Shown: piece after piece, positions 56,160 to 64,000 of the stretch
How positions within the stretch are numbered: the stretch's first letter is position 1
Layout of the letters: each line of letters opens with the position of its first letter
DNA from: Proteobacteria bacterium UBA981
GTDB taxonomy: Bacteria; Pseudomonadota; Gammaproteobacteria; Ga0077536
NCBI GenBank assembly: GCA_002292285.1
Contig: DBBP01000021.1
Coordinates: 62,001 to 126,000, forward strand
Direction: 5' to 3'
Length of the DNA stretch: 64,000 nt
Notes under the pieces: model-generated
The model's database searches: none
What the model saw: the letters and a program-made list of their open reading frames with translations, nothing else
What the model was told of the DNA's origin: nothing
Program-made: the position numbers and the translations under genes

Positions 56160-56597
56160 ATGAACGGTTTCAGCACCATCGTCAGCCGCTATTTCAAAGC
56201 CATTGGCCTGGCCATGATGAGCTTGGCGTGCGCAAGCTGCGCCACTCTGGCACCGTCGACCAACAACAACGACGTCGCCAAAGCCGACAACACACAATCT
56301 CGTGCTGAACGCGTATTCCTCTATCAGAGCCGGGTCGCCGATTCGCTGCTGGATCATTATCCCCTGATGGAGATCTTCGAGGCCGCCGATCCGTCGATCA
56401 TTGCCGCAGAGGCGCGTATGACAGAATCGTGTAGCCCGTTAACCCGCGCAGTCTTGTCGCACCTTGAGGGCCGCGAACCATCACTGGGACTCCGCTTCCA
56501 GGTATTCGCCAGCATCGGCGAATGCGAACATTGGGCCCGCAAGATCGAAAGCTTACTCGACAGTTCGGCAGCCGACTCGAGCAGTCAGACCATCTAG
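56160..56597 (+). CDS. Putative lipoprotein, unknown family
   Basis: 145 residues from ATG 56160 with AAGGG upstream; a longer frame back to 56025 has no protein character. The leader AIGLAMMSLACASC has a lipobox-like end (two candidate cysteines), so lipid anchoring is plausible. The mature part is short, acidic and has cysteines in TESCSPL and IGECEHW. No family recognised. Confidence 0.6.
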   Translation: MNGFSTIVSRYFKAIGLAMMSLACASCATLAPSTNNNDVAKADNTQSRAERVFLYQSRVADSLLDHYPLMEIFEAADPSIIAAEARMTESCSPLTRAVLSHLEGREPSLGLRFQVFASIGECEHWARKIESLLDSSAADSSSQTI

Positions 56598-57009
56598 CTG
56601 ACGCTTTGTGTCATTAACTTAATCTGTTCGCTCAGCCACCCTGATACAACCTTCCACACACCCGTTCTAGCAGACTGTTGAAAAACTAGTGCGGCGACCG
56701 GCGGCACGCGTCGCGTGCACGCTCACTCCTCATCCTGCCTATCTGATAGGTCTCATCGATCGCGGGGCGCAGAAGCTCACGCATGCGCTCGCGGGCGTTG
56801 TCTGCCATGGCATTGCCAAAGGCACGTTCTGCGCGAAGAGATTTAGCTGCATCGCGCAGCGTTTCGAGCTGGCGTTTGTACATCCGACCCAGCGCGGTTC
56901 CCGATACCCCCGGCCCTTCGAACCCCGCGTTGCGCGAGGGTGATTAATTTATATATCATGGGGTTAAATCATATATCTAATAATAATTCTTCAATTAGCC
57001 CGTAAAGAT
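56598..57009. other. Intergenic region with possible IS-end remnant and AT-rich promoter
   Basis: GCAGACTGTTGAAAAAC at about 56668-56684 looks like terminal sequence of common insertion sequences (TTTTTCAACAGTCTG on the other strand). A 65-residue minus-strand frame next to it (56686-56883, arginine-rich, RMRELLRPAIDE) could be a transposon or host-gene fragment; no match is known to me. From 56941 to 57009 the sequence is very AT-rich and probably holds the mipA promoter. Confidence 0.35.
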
Positions 57010-57870
57010 ATGTTTCATATTGGAAGTGACCCCTTCGCGTGCCTGCGAACCGTGGCAGGCGGTGTATTTGCCGCATGGATAGCGATCTATCCGGGCTGGC
57101 TAGTGGCACAGGAGCAGCTCGATCTTGAGACCACGGCCGCCATCGAACTCGATCCCCTGACGCCGGATCCCACCGACGGCCGGTCATGGCAATTCCGGGT
57201 TGGCGTTCTGGCGGTAGCCGGATCGGAATTCGATGGTTCAGACGACTATGACGTCAAAGCTGTCCCCTACGCTCGAGTTGCCTACAAAGACTGGGTTGTA
57301 CTGCGTGGACGTTCAATTGAAGCGAACCTTGTTAATACGCATGGCTTGAGAATCGGCCCCCTGCTGCGCACGCGCGGTGGACGCGACGAAGATGAGGCAG
57401 ATTTTCTCAATGGCTTTGGCGATGTTGACCGCGCCTGGGAAGCCGGTGGCTTTCTGCGTCTGTCGCGCGGCCCCTTACGGCTGCGTGTCAGAGCGGCCCA
57501 CGATGTCGCCGATGCCCACGACGGACTCGTCGTCGATATCAATGGTGGCATTCAGTTGCCGATGGAAAACCCGTGGTTGATCCTGCGCGTTGGCGCAACC
57601 TGGGCGGACAGCGATTACATGGGTAGCTTTTTCGGCGTCAACGCAGACCAATCCACACGCGCTGGTATTGCGTCGTTCTCGGCGGGCGCAGGCTTCAAGG
57701 ATGCCGGTGTGAGCATCAGTTCGCGCTGCCCTATCGGTGAACACATCTCGGCAGTTATTTCGTTCGGCTACAGACGGTTGCTGGGCGATGCGGCTGACAG
57801 TCCTATCGTGTCAGATTTCGGCGATGCCGATCAGTTTTTCGGCACCGTCGGCGCCATTTATTCCTTCTGA
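57010..57870 (+). CDS. MipA/OmpV-family outer-membrane protein
   Basis: 286 residues. Export leader about 1-33 (AAWIAIYPGWLVAQ). The mature chain consists of alternating beta strands typical of a barrel, opening with WQFRVGVLAVAGSEFDGSDD and YARVAYKDWVVLRG and ending in a terminal phenylalanine (VGAIYSF), the usual outer-membrane insertion signal. MipA/OmpV proteins scaffold murein enzymes or act as osmolarity-responsive porins; the precise role is not shown. Confidence 0.85.
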   Translation: MFHIGSDPFACLRTVAGGVFAAWIAIYPGWLVAQEQLDLETTAAIELDPLTPDPTDGRSWQFRVGVLAVAGSEFDGSDDYDVKAVPYARVAYKDWVVLRGRSIEANLVNTHGLRIGPLLRTRGGRDEDEADFLNGFGDVDRAWEAGGFLRLSRGPLRLRVRAAHDVADAHDGLVVDINGGIQLPMENPWLILRVGATWADSDYMGSFFGVNADQSTRAGIASFSAGAGFKDAGVSISSRCPIGEHISAVISFGYRRLLGDAADSPIVSDFGDADQFFGTVGAIYSF

Positions 57871-58040
57871 GTGACGCCGTCTGGCTGAGCCATGACCGGC
57901 CGCCTGAACCGGTCGTACCTACGTATTCGCCGCGACCACAGGATGAATCTGTTAAGCCTCGAGTCGGTGTTTGGAATCGTTGCACGAACCAATCGCAGCG
58001 GCGTTGAACTTTCGTCGTGTTCGATTGCTCTAACATCGCC

Positions 58041-59297
58041 ATGCAAGATGACCGACTCAAACTCCTTCAGAAAACGCGCGCACGTATGGCAGCCGTCGAT
58101 GTTCCTCAGCAAATCCTCGGACGCGCACTACCGATCGGTTGCGTCGCAGTCGAAATAACGCAACGCTGCAACCTCGACTGCACGCTGTGCTATTTGTCGG
58201 AACATTCCGAACAGGTTGCCGATGTCCCACTCGAAGAAATCTATCGACGCCTGGAAGAAGCACGTGAGCAATACGGGCCGTACACCAATGTGCAAATAAC
58301 CGGCGGCGATCCGACCTTGCGCAAGCATGATGAGCTCATTCAGATCGTTGCCTACGCGCACAAATTGCAATTGTTCCCCGCCTTGTTTACTAACGGCATT
58401 GCCGCCTCACGCAAGCTGCTCGAACAACTGACGGCAGTTGGGCTTTGTGACGTTGCCTTTCACGTCGATACAACCCAGCAACGCGCCGGTTTTAGCACCG
58501 AGCAGTCGCTGAATGCGATCCGCCGAGAATATATCGAGCGAGCCCGCGGGCTCGATCTGATGGTTATCTTCAACACCACCGTGCATCAGGACAATATCGA
58601 AGAGATCCCTGAACTGGTGCGTTTCTTTGCCGCCAATGCCGGCGCTGTGGGCCTCGCCTCGTTTCAGCTTCAGACGGACACAGGGCGTGGCGCGTGGGGT
58701 GCACGCGGTACGGCGGTGACGCCGGATGGTGTGCGCGGCTGCATCGAGAAAGTCGCTCGCAGGTCACTCCCCTGGGACGCCATTCGGGTCGGCCACCCAC
58801 GTTGCCATAGCTATCTGCCAACCATGGTGATCGGCGACACGATCGTGCCGGTCGTTGAAGATAGCGCGATGGTGGGTGCGTTCATTGCCGACTTTGCCGG
58901 CCAGCATGCCGATCGACGTGAAGGGCGGGCAACAGTGATCTGGCAATATCTGCGCGCGCTGGGGCGCCACCCTCGCTGGTTGTATCGTGGTGCGAAATTC
59001 GTCGCGACACATCTTTGGCAATCGTGCCGGGCGTTGTTGCGCTCACGGGGGCGCGCCCGCAAATTGTCCTTCTTCGTACAGAATTTTATGGACGCGCAGG
59101 CACTCGACCAGGAGCGCCTCGACGCGTGCTCCTTTATGGCGATGACCGCCGATGGCCCGGTCTCTATGTGCGAACATAATGCCTCTCGAGACGACTACAT
59201 TCTCAAGCCGATCAAGTTTTTGCGACGCGATGGCTCACTCGGGCACTACGAACCACTGACAAACCAGGCGCGCGACCTAGAGCCGGCACACTCATGA
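58041..59297 (+). CDS. Radical SAM enzyme with C-terminal cysteine segment
   Basis: About 418 residues from ATG 58041; an in-frame GTG at 58017 is possible, and neither has a clear ribosome binding site. The cluster motif is CNLDCTLC (C43, C47, C50), followed by QITGGDPTLR for SAM binding. A late pair CSFMAMTADGPVSMC resembles a reduced SPASM-like auxiliary site. Product class unknown; no peptide precursor seen nearby. Its stop overlaps the DUF547 start (ATGA), so the two are coupled. Confidence 0.88.
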   Translation: MQDDRLKLLQKTRARMAAVDVPQQILGRALPIGCVAVEITQRCNLDCTLCYLSEHSEQVADVPLEEIYRRLEEAREQYGPYTNVQITGGDPTLRKHDELIQIVAYAHKLQLFPALFTNGIAASRKLLEQLTAVGLCDVAFHVDTTQQRAGFSTEQSLNAIRREYIERARGLDLMVIFNTTVHQDNIEEIPELVRFFAANAGAVGLASFQLQTDTGRGAWGARGTAVTPDGVRGCIEKVARRSLPWDAIRVGHPRCHSYLPTMVIGDTIVPVVEDSAMVGAFIADFAGQHADRREGRATVIWQYLRALGRHPRWLYRGAKFVATHLWQSCRALLRSRGRARKLSFFVQNFMDAQALDQERLDACSFMAMTADGPVSMCEHNASRDDYILKPIKFLRRDGSLGHYEPLTNQARDLEPAHS

Positions 59298-60034
59298 GGT
59301 GGTTAACGATACTCGCGTTGACGATGTCGGCCGCGCATGCGGCGGAAACAAGCGCGCTCGCCAATTGGCAGCAAGTGCTCACAAATTTTGTCGACTCCAA
59401 CGGGCGCATCAATTTCCGGCTCCTCGCGACCGAGCGGCAGGGGCTCGACGATTTCGTCGCCTGGCTTGCGAATCATGGTCCGATCACAACCCCGCGAGAT
59501 TTTCCGAGCGATGAGGCGATCAAGGCATATCATCTCAACGCCTACAACGCGCTGGCGATGCACGGAGTGCTGGAGCGCGATCTGCCCGCGAACTTCTCCA
59601 GCTTTTTCAAACGCGCAAGCTTTTTTCGTTTTCGCAAAATTGTGGTGGATGGACAATCGACCAATCTTTACGACTATGAAAACAAAATCATCCGACCACT
59701 CGGCGACGCACGAGTCCATTTCGCGCTTAATTGCATGGTTCGCTCCTGTCCCCGCCTGCCCCGCAAGGCATTCGAAAAGCAGACCGTCGATGCGACCCTT
59801 GATGATTTAACGCGGGAGTTTTTCGCCACACCTGAGCATTTGCGTATCAACGCCGACAAGCGCCGTGTCGCGGTGTCCGCAATCCTGGATTTCTACACGA
59901 AAGATTTCGTCGCCAGCGGTAAAGCACGAGACCTTTTGAGCTATATCAATCGCTACCTCGAACAAGCCGTACCGCGCGACTATCAGGTCACGTTTATCGA
60001 CTACGATTGGACCGTGAATCAGTCCCCGCGCTAA
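59294..60034 (+). CDS. DUF547 exported protein
   Basis: 246 residues. Signal peptide about 1-16 (ending AHA-AE). DUF547 hallmarks: YHLNAYNALAMHGVL, YDYENKIIRPLGDARVHFALNCMVRSCPRLP, and FYTKDF near the end. The HFALNC...SCP segment resembles a papain-like fold with conserved His/Cys, but activity is unproven. Coupled to the radical SAM gene by a four-base overlap. Confidence 0.88.
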   Translation: MRWLTILALTMSAAHAAETSALANWQQVLTNFVDSNGRINFRLLATERQGLDDFVAWLANHGPITTPRDFPSDEAIKAYHLNAYNALAMHGVLERDLPANFSSFFKRASFFRFRKIVVDGQSTNLYDYENKIIRPLGDARVHFALNCMVRSCPRLPRKAFEKQTVDATLDDLTREFFATPEHLRINADKRRVAVSAILDFYTKDFVASGKARDLLSYINRYLEQAVPRDYQVTFIDYDWTVNQSPR

Positions 60035-60257
60035 GGCTTGTGCGGCTCGTCACCAGCGTCCCCCACACCGCCTCCAACACGTTCGCACGCAGCGGCTATA
60101 ATTTCTGCTCGCGAGCGCAGAGCATGCGCGTAACACGCCCGTTACGGTGCCGCTTTAGTCGCCTGGCGGTCGTCGTTTATGGATTCGACCGCGCGGCATG
60201 ACTTGCGCTCGAAACACCATCTTTGAAAACGCTCAGCAGTGCGGGGACAGCCAACCG

Positions 60258-61604
60258 ATGAACAAAGAATTTGCCGACGCGACCAGTGCCCTTGCCGGCG
60301 CACTCCACGACGACATGACCATCGCCGCAGGCGGTTTCGGTTTGTGCGGTATCCCGGAGAATTTAATCGGTGCTCTGGTCGATTCGAAAATCACCGGCTT
60401 GACCATTGTGGGTAACAACGCTGGCGTGGACGATTTCGGCATGGGCCTGCTGCTGCAGGCACGCCAGGTTAAGAAGGTCATCGCCTCCTACGTCGGCGAG
60501 AACAAAGAATTTGAACGCCAGGTTTTGGCTGGCGAACTCGAATTGCAGTTGTCACCGCAAGGCACACTTGCCGAGCGCATTCGTGCCGGTGGCGCCGGGA
60601 TCCCCGGCTTCTACGCCCGCACAGGTGCCGGCACCAAGCTTGCCGAGGGTAAAGAAAGCAAGGACTTCAACGGCATTGAGTACGTGCTTGAGGAAGGCAT
60701 CCGGGCCGATGTGGCCATCGTTAAAGCGTGGAAAGGTGACCGGGCTGGCAATCTGATTTATCGACAGACCGCGCGCAACTTCAACCCTATGGTCGCGACC
60801 TGTGCTGATCTGTGCATTGCGGAAGTCGAAGAACTGGTCGACGTTGGTGAGCTCGACCCGAACGAGATTCACACGCCCGGCATCTACGTCGATCGCATCG
60901 TCCAGGGGCGTGATTACGAAAAACGCATTGAGTTTCGTACGATTGCCGGCACGCCAGCCAAAGGCGGTTCGCCGATACGTGAGGTGATGGCGCAACGTGC
61001 CGCACAGGAACTGTCGGACGGGTTCTACGTCAATCTCGGCATCGGCATTCCGACGCTGGTCGCGAATTTTATTCCTGACGGTATCAACGTGACTTTGCAA
61101 TCGGAGAACGGATTACTCGGCATCGGGCCTTTCCCGAGCGACGCAGACGCTGATGCGGATCTGGTCAATGCCGGCAAGCAAACCATCACCACTCAGCCCG
61201 GTTCAAGCTTTTTCTCAAGCGCGGATTCTTTCGCGATGATTCGCGGTGGCCATATCGACTTGTCGATTCTCGGCGGTCTGGAAGTCGCAGAAAACGGCGA
61301 CCTCGCGAATTTCATGGTGCCCGGAAAAATGGTTAAAGGGCCTGGCGGTGCAATGGATCTCGTCTCGGGGGTGAAGCGCGTCATCGTGCTCATGGAGCAT
61401 ACCGCCAAAGACGGCAGCCCGAAGATTCTTAAATCCTGCTCGCTGCCCGTGACCGGAAGGAATGTGGTGAACATGATCATCACAGATCTGGGAGTATTCG
61501 AAGTTCTGCCGAACGGTGCCGGTCTGGCGTTAAAGGAACTTCATCCGGGCGTCGACATTGAGCAGGTCCGGGCAAAAACAGGCTGCGAGTTCCGCATGCC
61601 CTAA
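60258..61604 (+). CDS. Fused 3-oxoacid CoA-transferase (A and B subunits)
   Basis: 448 residues from ATG 60258 (frame open back to 60198). The A half (about 1-225) has the glycine-rich GGFGLCGIPENLIG. The B half (about 240-448) has YVNLGIGIPTLVANF and SENGLLGIG with the catalytic glutamate E283. This is the SCOT-like single-chain form of family I CoA-transferases, moving CoA from succinyl-CoA or a similar donor to a 3-oxoacid. Next to an HpaB-family enzyme with 44 bases between, so they probably share a transcript. Confidence 0.92.
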   Translation: MNKEFADATSALAGALHDDMTIAAGGFGLCGIPENLIGALVDSKITGLTIVGNNAGVDDFGMGLLLQARQVKKVIASYVGENKEFERQVLAGELELQLSPQGTLAERIRAGGAGIPGFYARTGAGTKLAEGKESKDFNGIEYVLEEGIRADVAIVKAWKGDRAGNLIYRQTARNFNPMVATCADLCIAEVEELVDVGELDPNEIHTPGIYVDRIVQGRDYEKRIEFRTIAGTPAKGGSPIREVMAQRAAQELSDGFYVNLGIGIPTLVANFIPDGINVTLQSENGLLGIGPFPSDADADADLVNAGKQTITTQPGSSFFSSADSFAMIRGGHIDLSILGGLEVAENGDLANFMVPGKMVKGPGGAMDLVSGVKRVIVLMEHTAKDGSPKILKSCSLPVTGRNVVNMIITDLGVFEVLPNGAGLALKELHPGVDIEQVRAKTGCEFRMP

Positions 61605-61648
61605 CGCCATCAATAAACCAACCACTTTAACGAACACAGGACACAACG

Positions 61649-63064
61649 ATGGGGCTGAAGACTGCGGATGAATACAGGGCATCGCTCAACGACGGGCGGG
61701 TTATTTTCTGGGGCGGAGAGAAGATCACCGACATCACCAGCCATCCTCGCTTCCGCGTTCCGATCGAGGTTGCGTGCAGCGACTACGACTACGCCAATCC
61801 CGAACTCGGCGAGTTAATCACCTACGAAACCGAGGACGGCAGCAAAGCCCATCGCGTGTACCAGGTGCCGCGCACCGTCGAGGAACTCGAACTGCGCCTC
61901 AAACTCGGTTGCCAAATGTCGATCGTCGGCGGTGTCACCGGCGTGTATATGGCGTTACTACAAATCAAGGACCGGCTGGCCGCTGTCAATCCGCGTTTTG
62001 CCGAGAATATCGAGAACATGTATCGCTATGCACGGGATAACGATCTGCGCGCTGCAGAGGTGATTACCGACGCCAAAGGTGATCGCTCGAAGAAAGCACA
62101 CGAACAGATCGATCCCGACCTATACGTTCGTATCGTGAAGGAAACACCCGAGGGGATCATCGTGCGTGGTGCCAAGTTGCATATCACTGCAGCGGCGCTG
62201 GTGCACGAGCTAGTGGTCATGCCGACCAAATCAATGCGCGAGAATGAGGCTGATTATGCGGTTGCATTCAGCATCCCGGTGAATACGCCGGGGGTAAAAA
62301 TTATCAATCGCAGTTTCGCTCCGGCGGAGTTGAATAGCTTCGATTATCCGGCCAGCTCGCACCACAGCATGCCCGAGGGCTTTGTGATTTTCGACGATGT
62401 GCTGGTGCCGTGGGATCGGGTATTCCTGGCCGGTGAATGGCAACTCGCTGGCGCGTTCGCGGGCGCGCTTGGCTTATGGGAACGTACGCTCGGTCTCGCC
62501 ATGGCGTCTCAAGACGCCAATATCATGGTCGGTCTTGCCCATCTGGTGACAGAACAGCAGGGCAAAGATCGTGATCCTCACGTGCAGGACACCATCGCCG
62601 AATTAATTTGTTATGCGGAGACCATTCGCATGGGCCTCGATTACGCAGTGCGTCACTTCGAGGCCACCGACGGCGGCATGCTGCACCCGAATACGCTCGG
62701 CATTAATGTCACCAAATACTACTACGCGTCTAACTTTCACCAGATGGTCCGCCATCTGCACGATGTGGCCGGCGGCCTTACGATCACGCTTCCGGAAGAG
62801 GCCGATTTGCTCAATGAGGAAACGGGACCGTACCTGCGCAAATATCTCGCCGTGCGTGAAGACACGGACGTTGAACAACGGATGCGCGTGTTCAGCCTGA
62901 TTCGCGACATGACGGCCGATGCATTTGGCGGCTGGCATTTGGTCACCGCGCTACAGGCGGGCGGCGGACTGAAGGCGCAGCGCATCATGATGTCGAGGAC
63001 GTTTGACATGGGGGATGCGCGGAACGCCGCGCTGAGCGCTGCCGGGGCACTTAAACAGGATTAG
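61649..63064 (+). CDS. 4-hydroxyphenylacetate 3-hydroxylase / 4-hydroxybutyryl-CoA dehydratase family protein
   Basis: 471 residues with the acyl-CoA-dehydrogenase-like HpaB fold: LKTADEYRASLNDGR at the start, MSIVGGVTGVY, RGAKLHITAAALVHELVVMP, VPWDRVFLAGEW and GINVTKYYYASNFHQMVRHLHD. FAD-binding is expected. The 4-hydroxybutyryl-CoA dehydratase branch needs cysteine ligands of a [4Fe-4S] cluster; here only C88 is present where a C-x3-C pair is expected, so a flavin monooxygenase role is more likely. Follows a CoA-transferase gene; IclR gene downstream. Confidence 0.85.
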   Translation: MGLKTADEYRASLNDGRVIFWGGEKITDITSHPRFRVPIEVACSDYDYANPELGELITYETEDGSKAHRVYQVPRTVEELELRLKLGCQMSIVGGVTGVYMALLQIKDRLAAVNPRFAENIENMYRYARDNDLRAAEVITDAKGDRSKKAHEQIDPDLYVRIVKETPEGIIVRGAKLHITAAALVHELVVMPTKSMRENEADYAVAFSIPVNTPGVKIINRSFAPAELNSFDYPASSHHSMPEGFVIFDDVLVPWDRVFLAGEWQLAGAFAGALGLWERTLGLAMASQDANIMVGLAHLVTEQQGKDRDPHVQDTIAELICYAETIRMGLDYAVRHFEATDGGMLHPNTLGINVTKYYYASNFHQMVRHLHDVAGGLTITLPEEADLLNEETGPYLRKYLAVREDTDVEQRMRVFSLIRDMTADAFGGWHLVTALQAGGGLKAQRIMMSRTFDMGDARNAALSAAGALKQD

Positions 63065-63259
63065 GCCCGGTTTACGCGTTGAGACCGTCCTCGTCTGTGG
63101 TCGTCGTGCGCAACGTTTCGCATTGCGAAACACCTCACCCTGCGGCGCCGGCCAACGCGGCCGGCTAGCGACCACGTCAAAGGGGCGATTTCATTGCACT
63201 GACGCGCACCCGTGCAATCGGCCCGTGGAGACTTGCTCTCAGGCCGTACCAGCGGCTAT

Positions 63260-63296
63260 CGTTATTCTGAATAAGAGAATAACGTTCCGAATAACG
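63260..63296. promoter_or_regulatory. Inverted repeat with extra half-site, probable IclR operator
   Basis: CGTTATTCT (63260-63268) and AGAATAACG (63276-63284) form a perfect nine-base dyad; a third half-site GAATAACG lies at 63289-63296. The inner TTATTC-T-GAATAA (63262-63274) is itself a dyad. Ends six bases before the IclR start codon, so autoregulation is likely. Confidence 0.6.
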
Positions 63297-63302
63297 AAAC
63301 AA

Positions 63303-64000
63303 ATGGCCAGCATCGATAAAGCTTTGGATGCCTTGTTCCTGCTCAGCGAACACGGCACCTGGCAACGCCTGAGCGACATTGCGCGTGCCCTCGATATGCC
63401 GCGTTCGAGTGCCCACCGGATCCTGGCGCCATTGGTACAGCGGGGTCTGGCGGAACAAAACGCGCGCGGACACTACGGTCCCGGACTCGCGTTGATGGCA
63501 CTAGGCCTGAGTGCCGTCGAACGCGAGCCCGTCGCAGCGGCGGCGCGTCCAATTCTCGAAGCCGCTGCAGAAGAAGTCGGGGAGACCTTGTTTTTGGTCG
63601 TGGCGCGGGCGCGCAAGCTCGTCGTGCTCGAGAAGGCCGAAGGCAATGGCTTCATGCGGGCCGCTCCGCGTCTGGGCAGCGAAGTGCCAGTGCATGCCAC
63701 CGCGGTCGGCAAACTGTTTCTGGCCTTCGATCCGGACGCGATCTCAGCCGATGAGCTACCCCGCTATACGCCGGCCACCATTAGTTCGCGTAAAGCGTTG
63801 CAGAAAGAAATCGCGCAAGTGCGAGCACAGGGTTGGGCGCTGAACAACGAGGAATGGCAAGCCGGGCTCGCGGTTGCTGCAGCACCGGTCATTTTGCACG
63901 AGCGTTTGCGTGGCTGCGTTGCGCTCGCCATGGTGGCCGCGCGTTTTCACGAGTTAGGCCAGGACGCTTGTGTGCGCCGAGCCATGCACACCGCGGAAGG
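63303..64000 (+). CDS. IclR-family transcriptional regulator, cut by window edge
   Basis: 232 codons from ATG 63303 to the edge. N-terminal winged helix (LSDIARALDMPRSSAHRIL) and an IclR effector domain with PVHATAVGKLFLAF and RAQGWALNNEEWQAGLAVAAAPV. Such regulators sense aromatic or short-chain acids and often control neighbouring degradation genes, here perhaps the CoA-transferase/HpaB pair upstream on the same strand. The dyad directly upstream supports autoregulation. Confidence 0.9.
   Translation, partial: MASIDKALDALFLLSEHGTWQRLSDIARALDMPRSSAHRILAPLVQRGLAEQNARGHYGPGLALMALGLSAVEREPVAAAARPILEAAAEEVGETLFLVVARARKLVVLEKAEGNGFMRAAPRLGSEVPVHATAVGKLFLAFDPDAISADELPRYTPATISSRKALQKEIAQVRAQGWALNNEEWQAGLAVAAAPVILHERLRGCVALAMVAARFHELGQDACVRRAMHTAE

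Overview
The window is one contiguous piece of bacterial chromosome, dense in genes and moderately GC-rich by eye. It fits an aerobic, Gram-negative gammaproteobacterium. The evidence is a Vibrio-type TonB2/TtpC operon, a two-cysteine OxyR divergent from a catalase, a DUF485/ActP acetate symporter pair, a PspA-type envelope stress locus, Sox/Tat-type periplasmic redox proteins and a PEP-CTERM sorting signal. The genus cannot be fixed from sequence alone. No rRNA, tRNA, CRISPR array, phage or intact insertion sequence was seen.

Layout. 1-395: 5' part of an amidase running off the left edge. 832-5942: six-gene TonB2 energy-transduction operon (DUF3450, ttpC, exbB, exbD, tonB, TPR). 6051-7863: soxC-soxD-like sulfite dehydrogenase pair. 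7957-19356: mixed catabolic/accessory genes (phosphatase-like protein, Baeyer-Villiger monooxygenase, a PEP-CTERM gene broken by an in-frame TGA, an RND exporter, a DUF6882 protein, an amidohydrolase, an NtaA-type flavin monooxygenase, a cupin, a SnoaL protein and a small membrane protein). 19602-22064: catalase and divergent oxyR with ATAG/CTAT dyads between them. 22336-34596: transporters (Kef, ActP, NhaA), a class III CoA-transferase, SnoaL-like proteins, a GT-C-like membrane protein and two luciferase-like monooxygenases. 34992-40282: a CmcJ/NvfI oxygenase homologue, a second RND exporter and a 2-hydroxychromene-2-carboxylate isomerase-like protein.

40341-47794 is the least familiar part: a co-directional run of exported proteins comprising an unknown secreted protein, three CsgG/TolB-like proteins (two with TPR-like regions), a large beta-propeller-like protein and a TlpA-like thioredoxin protein with a new C-terminal domain. 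The propeller frame is continuous with the second CsgG-like gene except for one TGA, so the two may be one protein. 48007-53569 is an envelope-stress-like locus: a histidine kinase with a long low-complexity sensor region and its OmpR-type regulator, divergent from a PspA/IM30-like protein, a membrane protein and an exported VWA protein. 53649-55886 encodes an NTT-like transporter fused to HEAT repeats. The right end has a lipoprotein, MipA/OmpV, a radical SAM-DUF547 pair, a fused 3-oxoacid CoA-transferase beside a 4-hydroxyphenylacetate-3-hydroxylase-family enzyme, and an IclR regulator cut by the edge with a clear dyad operator upstream.

A 57-bp near-perfect palindrome occurs three times (8517, 26088, 26737), always between genes. 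Two copies bracket one SnoaL-like gene. Many genes (BVMO, flavin monooxygenases, CoA-transferases, SnoaL proteins, HpaB-like enzyme, RND exporters) suggest breakdown of cyclic or hydrophobic organic compounds, but the substrates cannot be read from the sequence.
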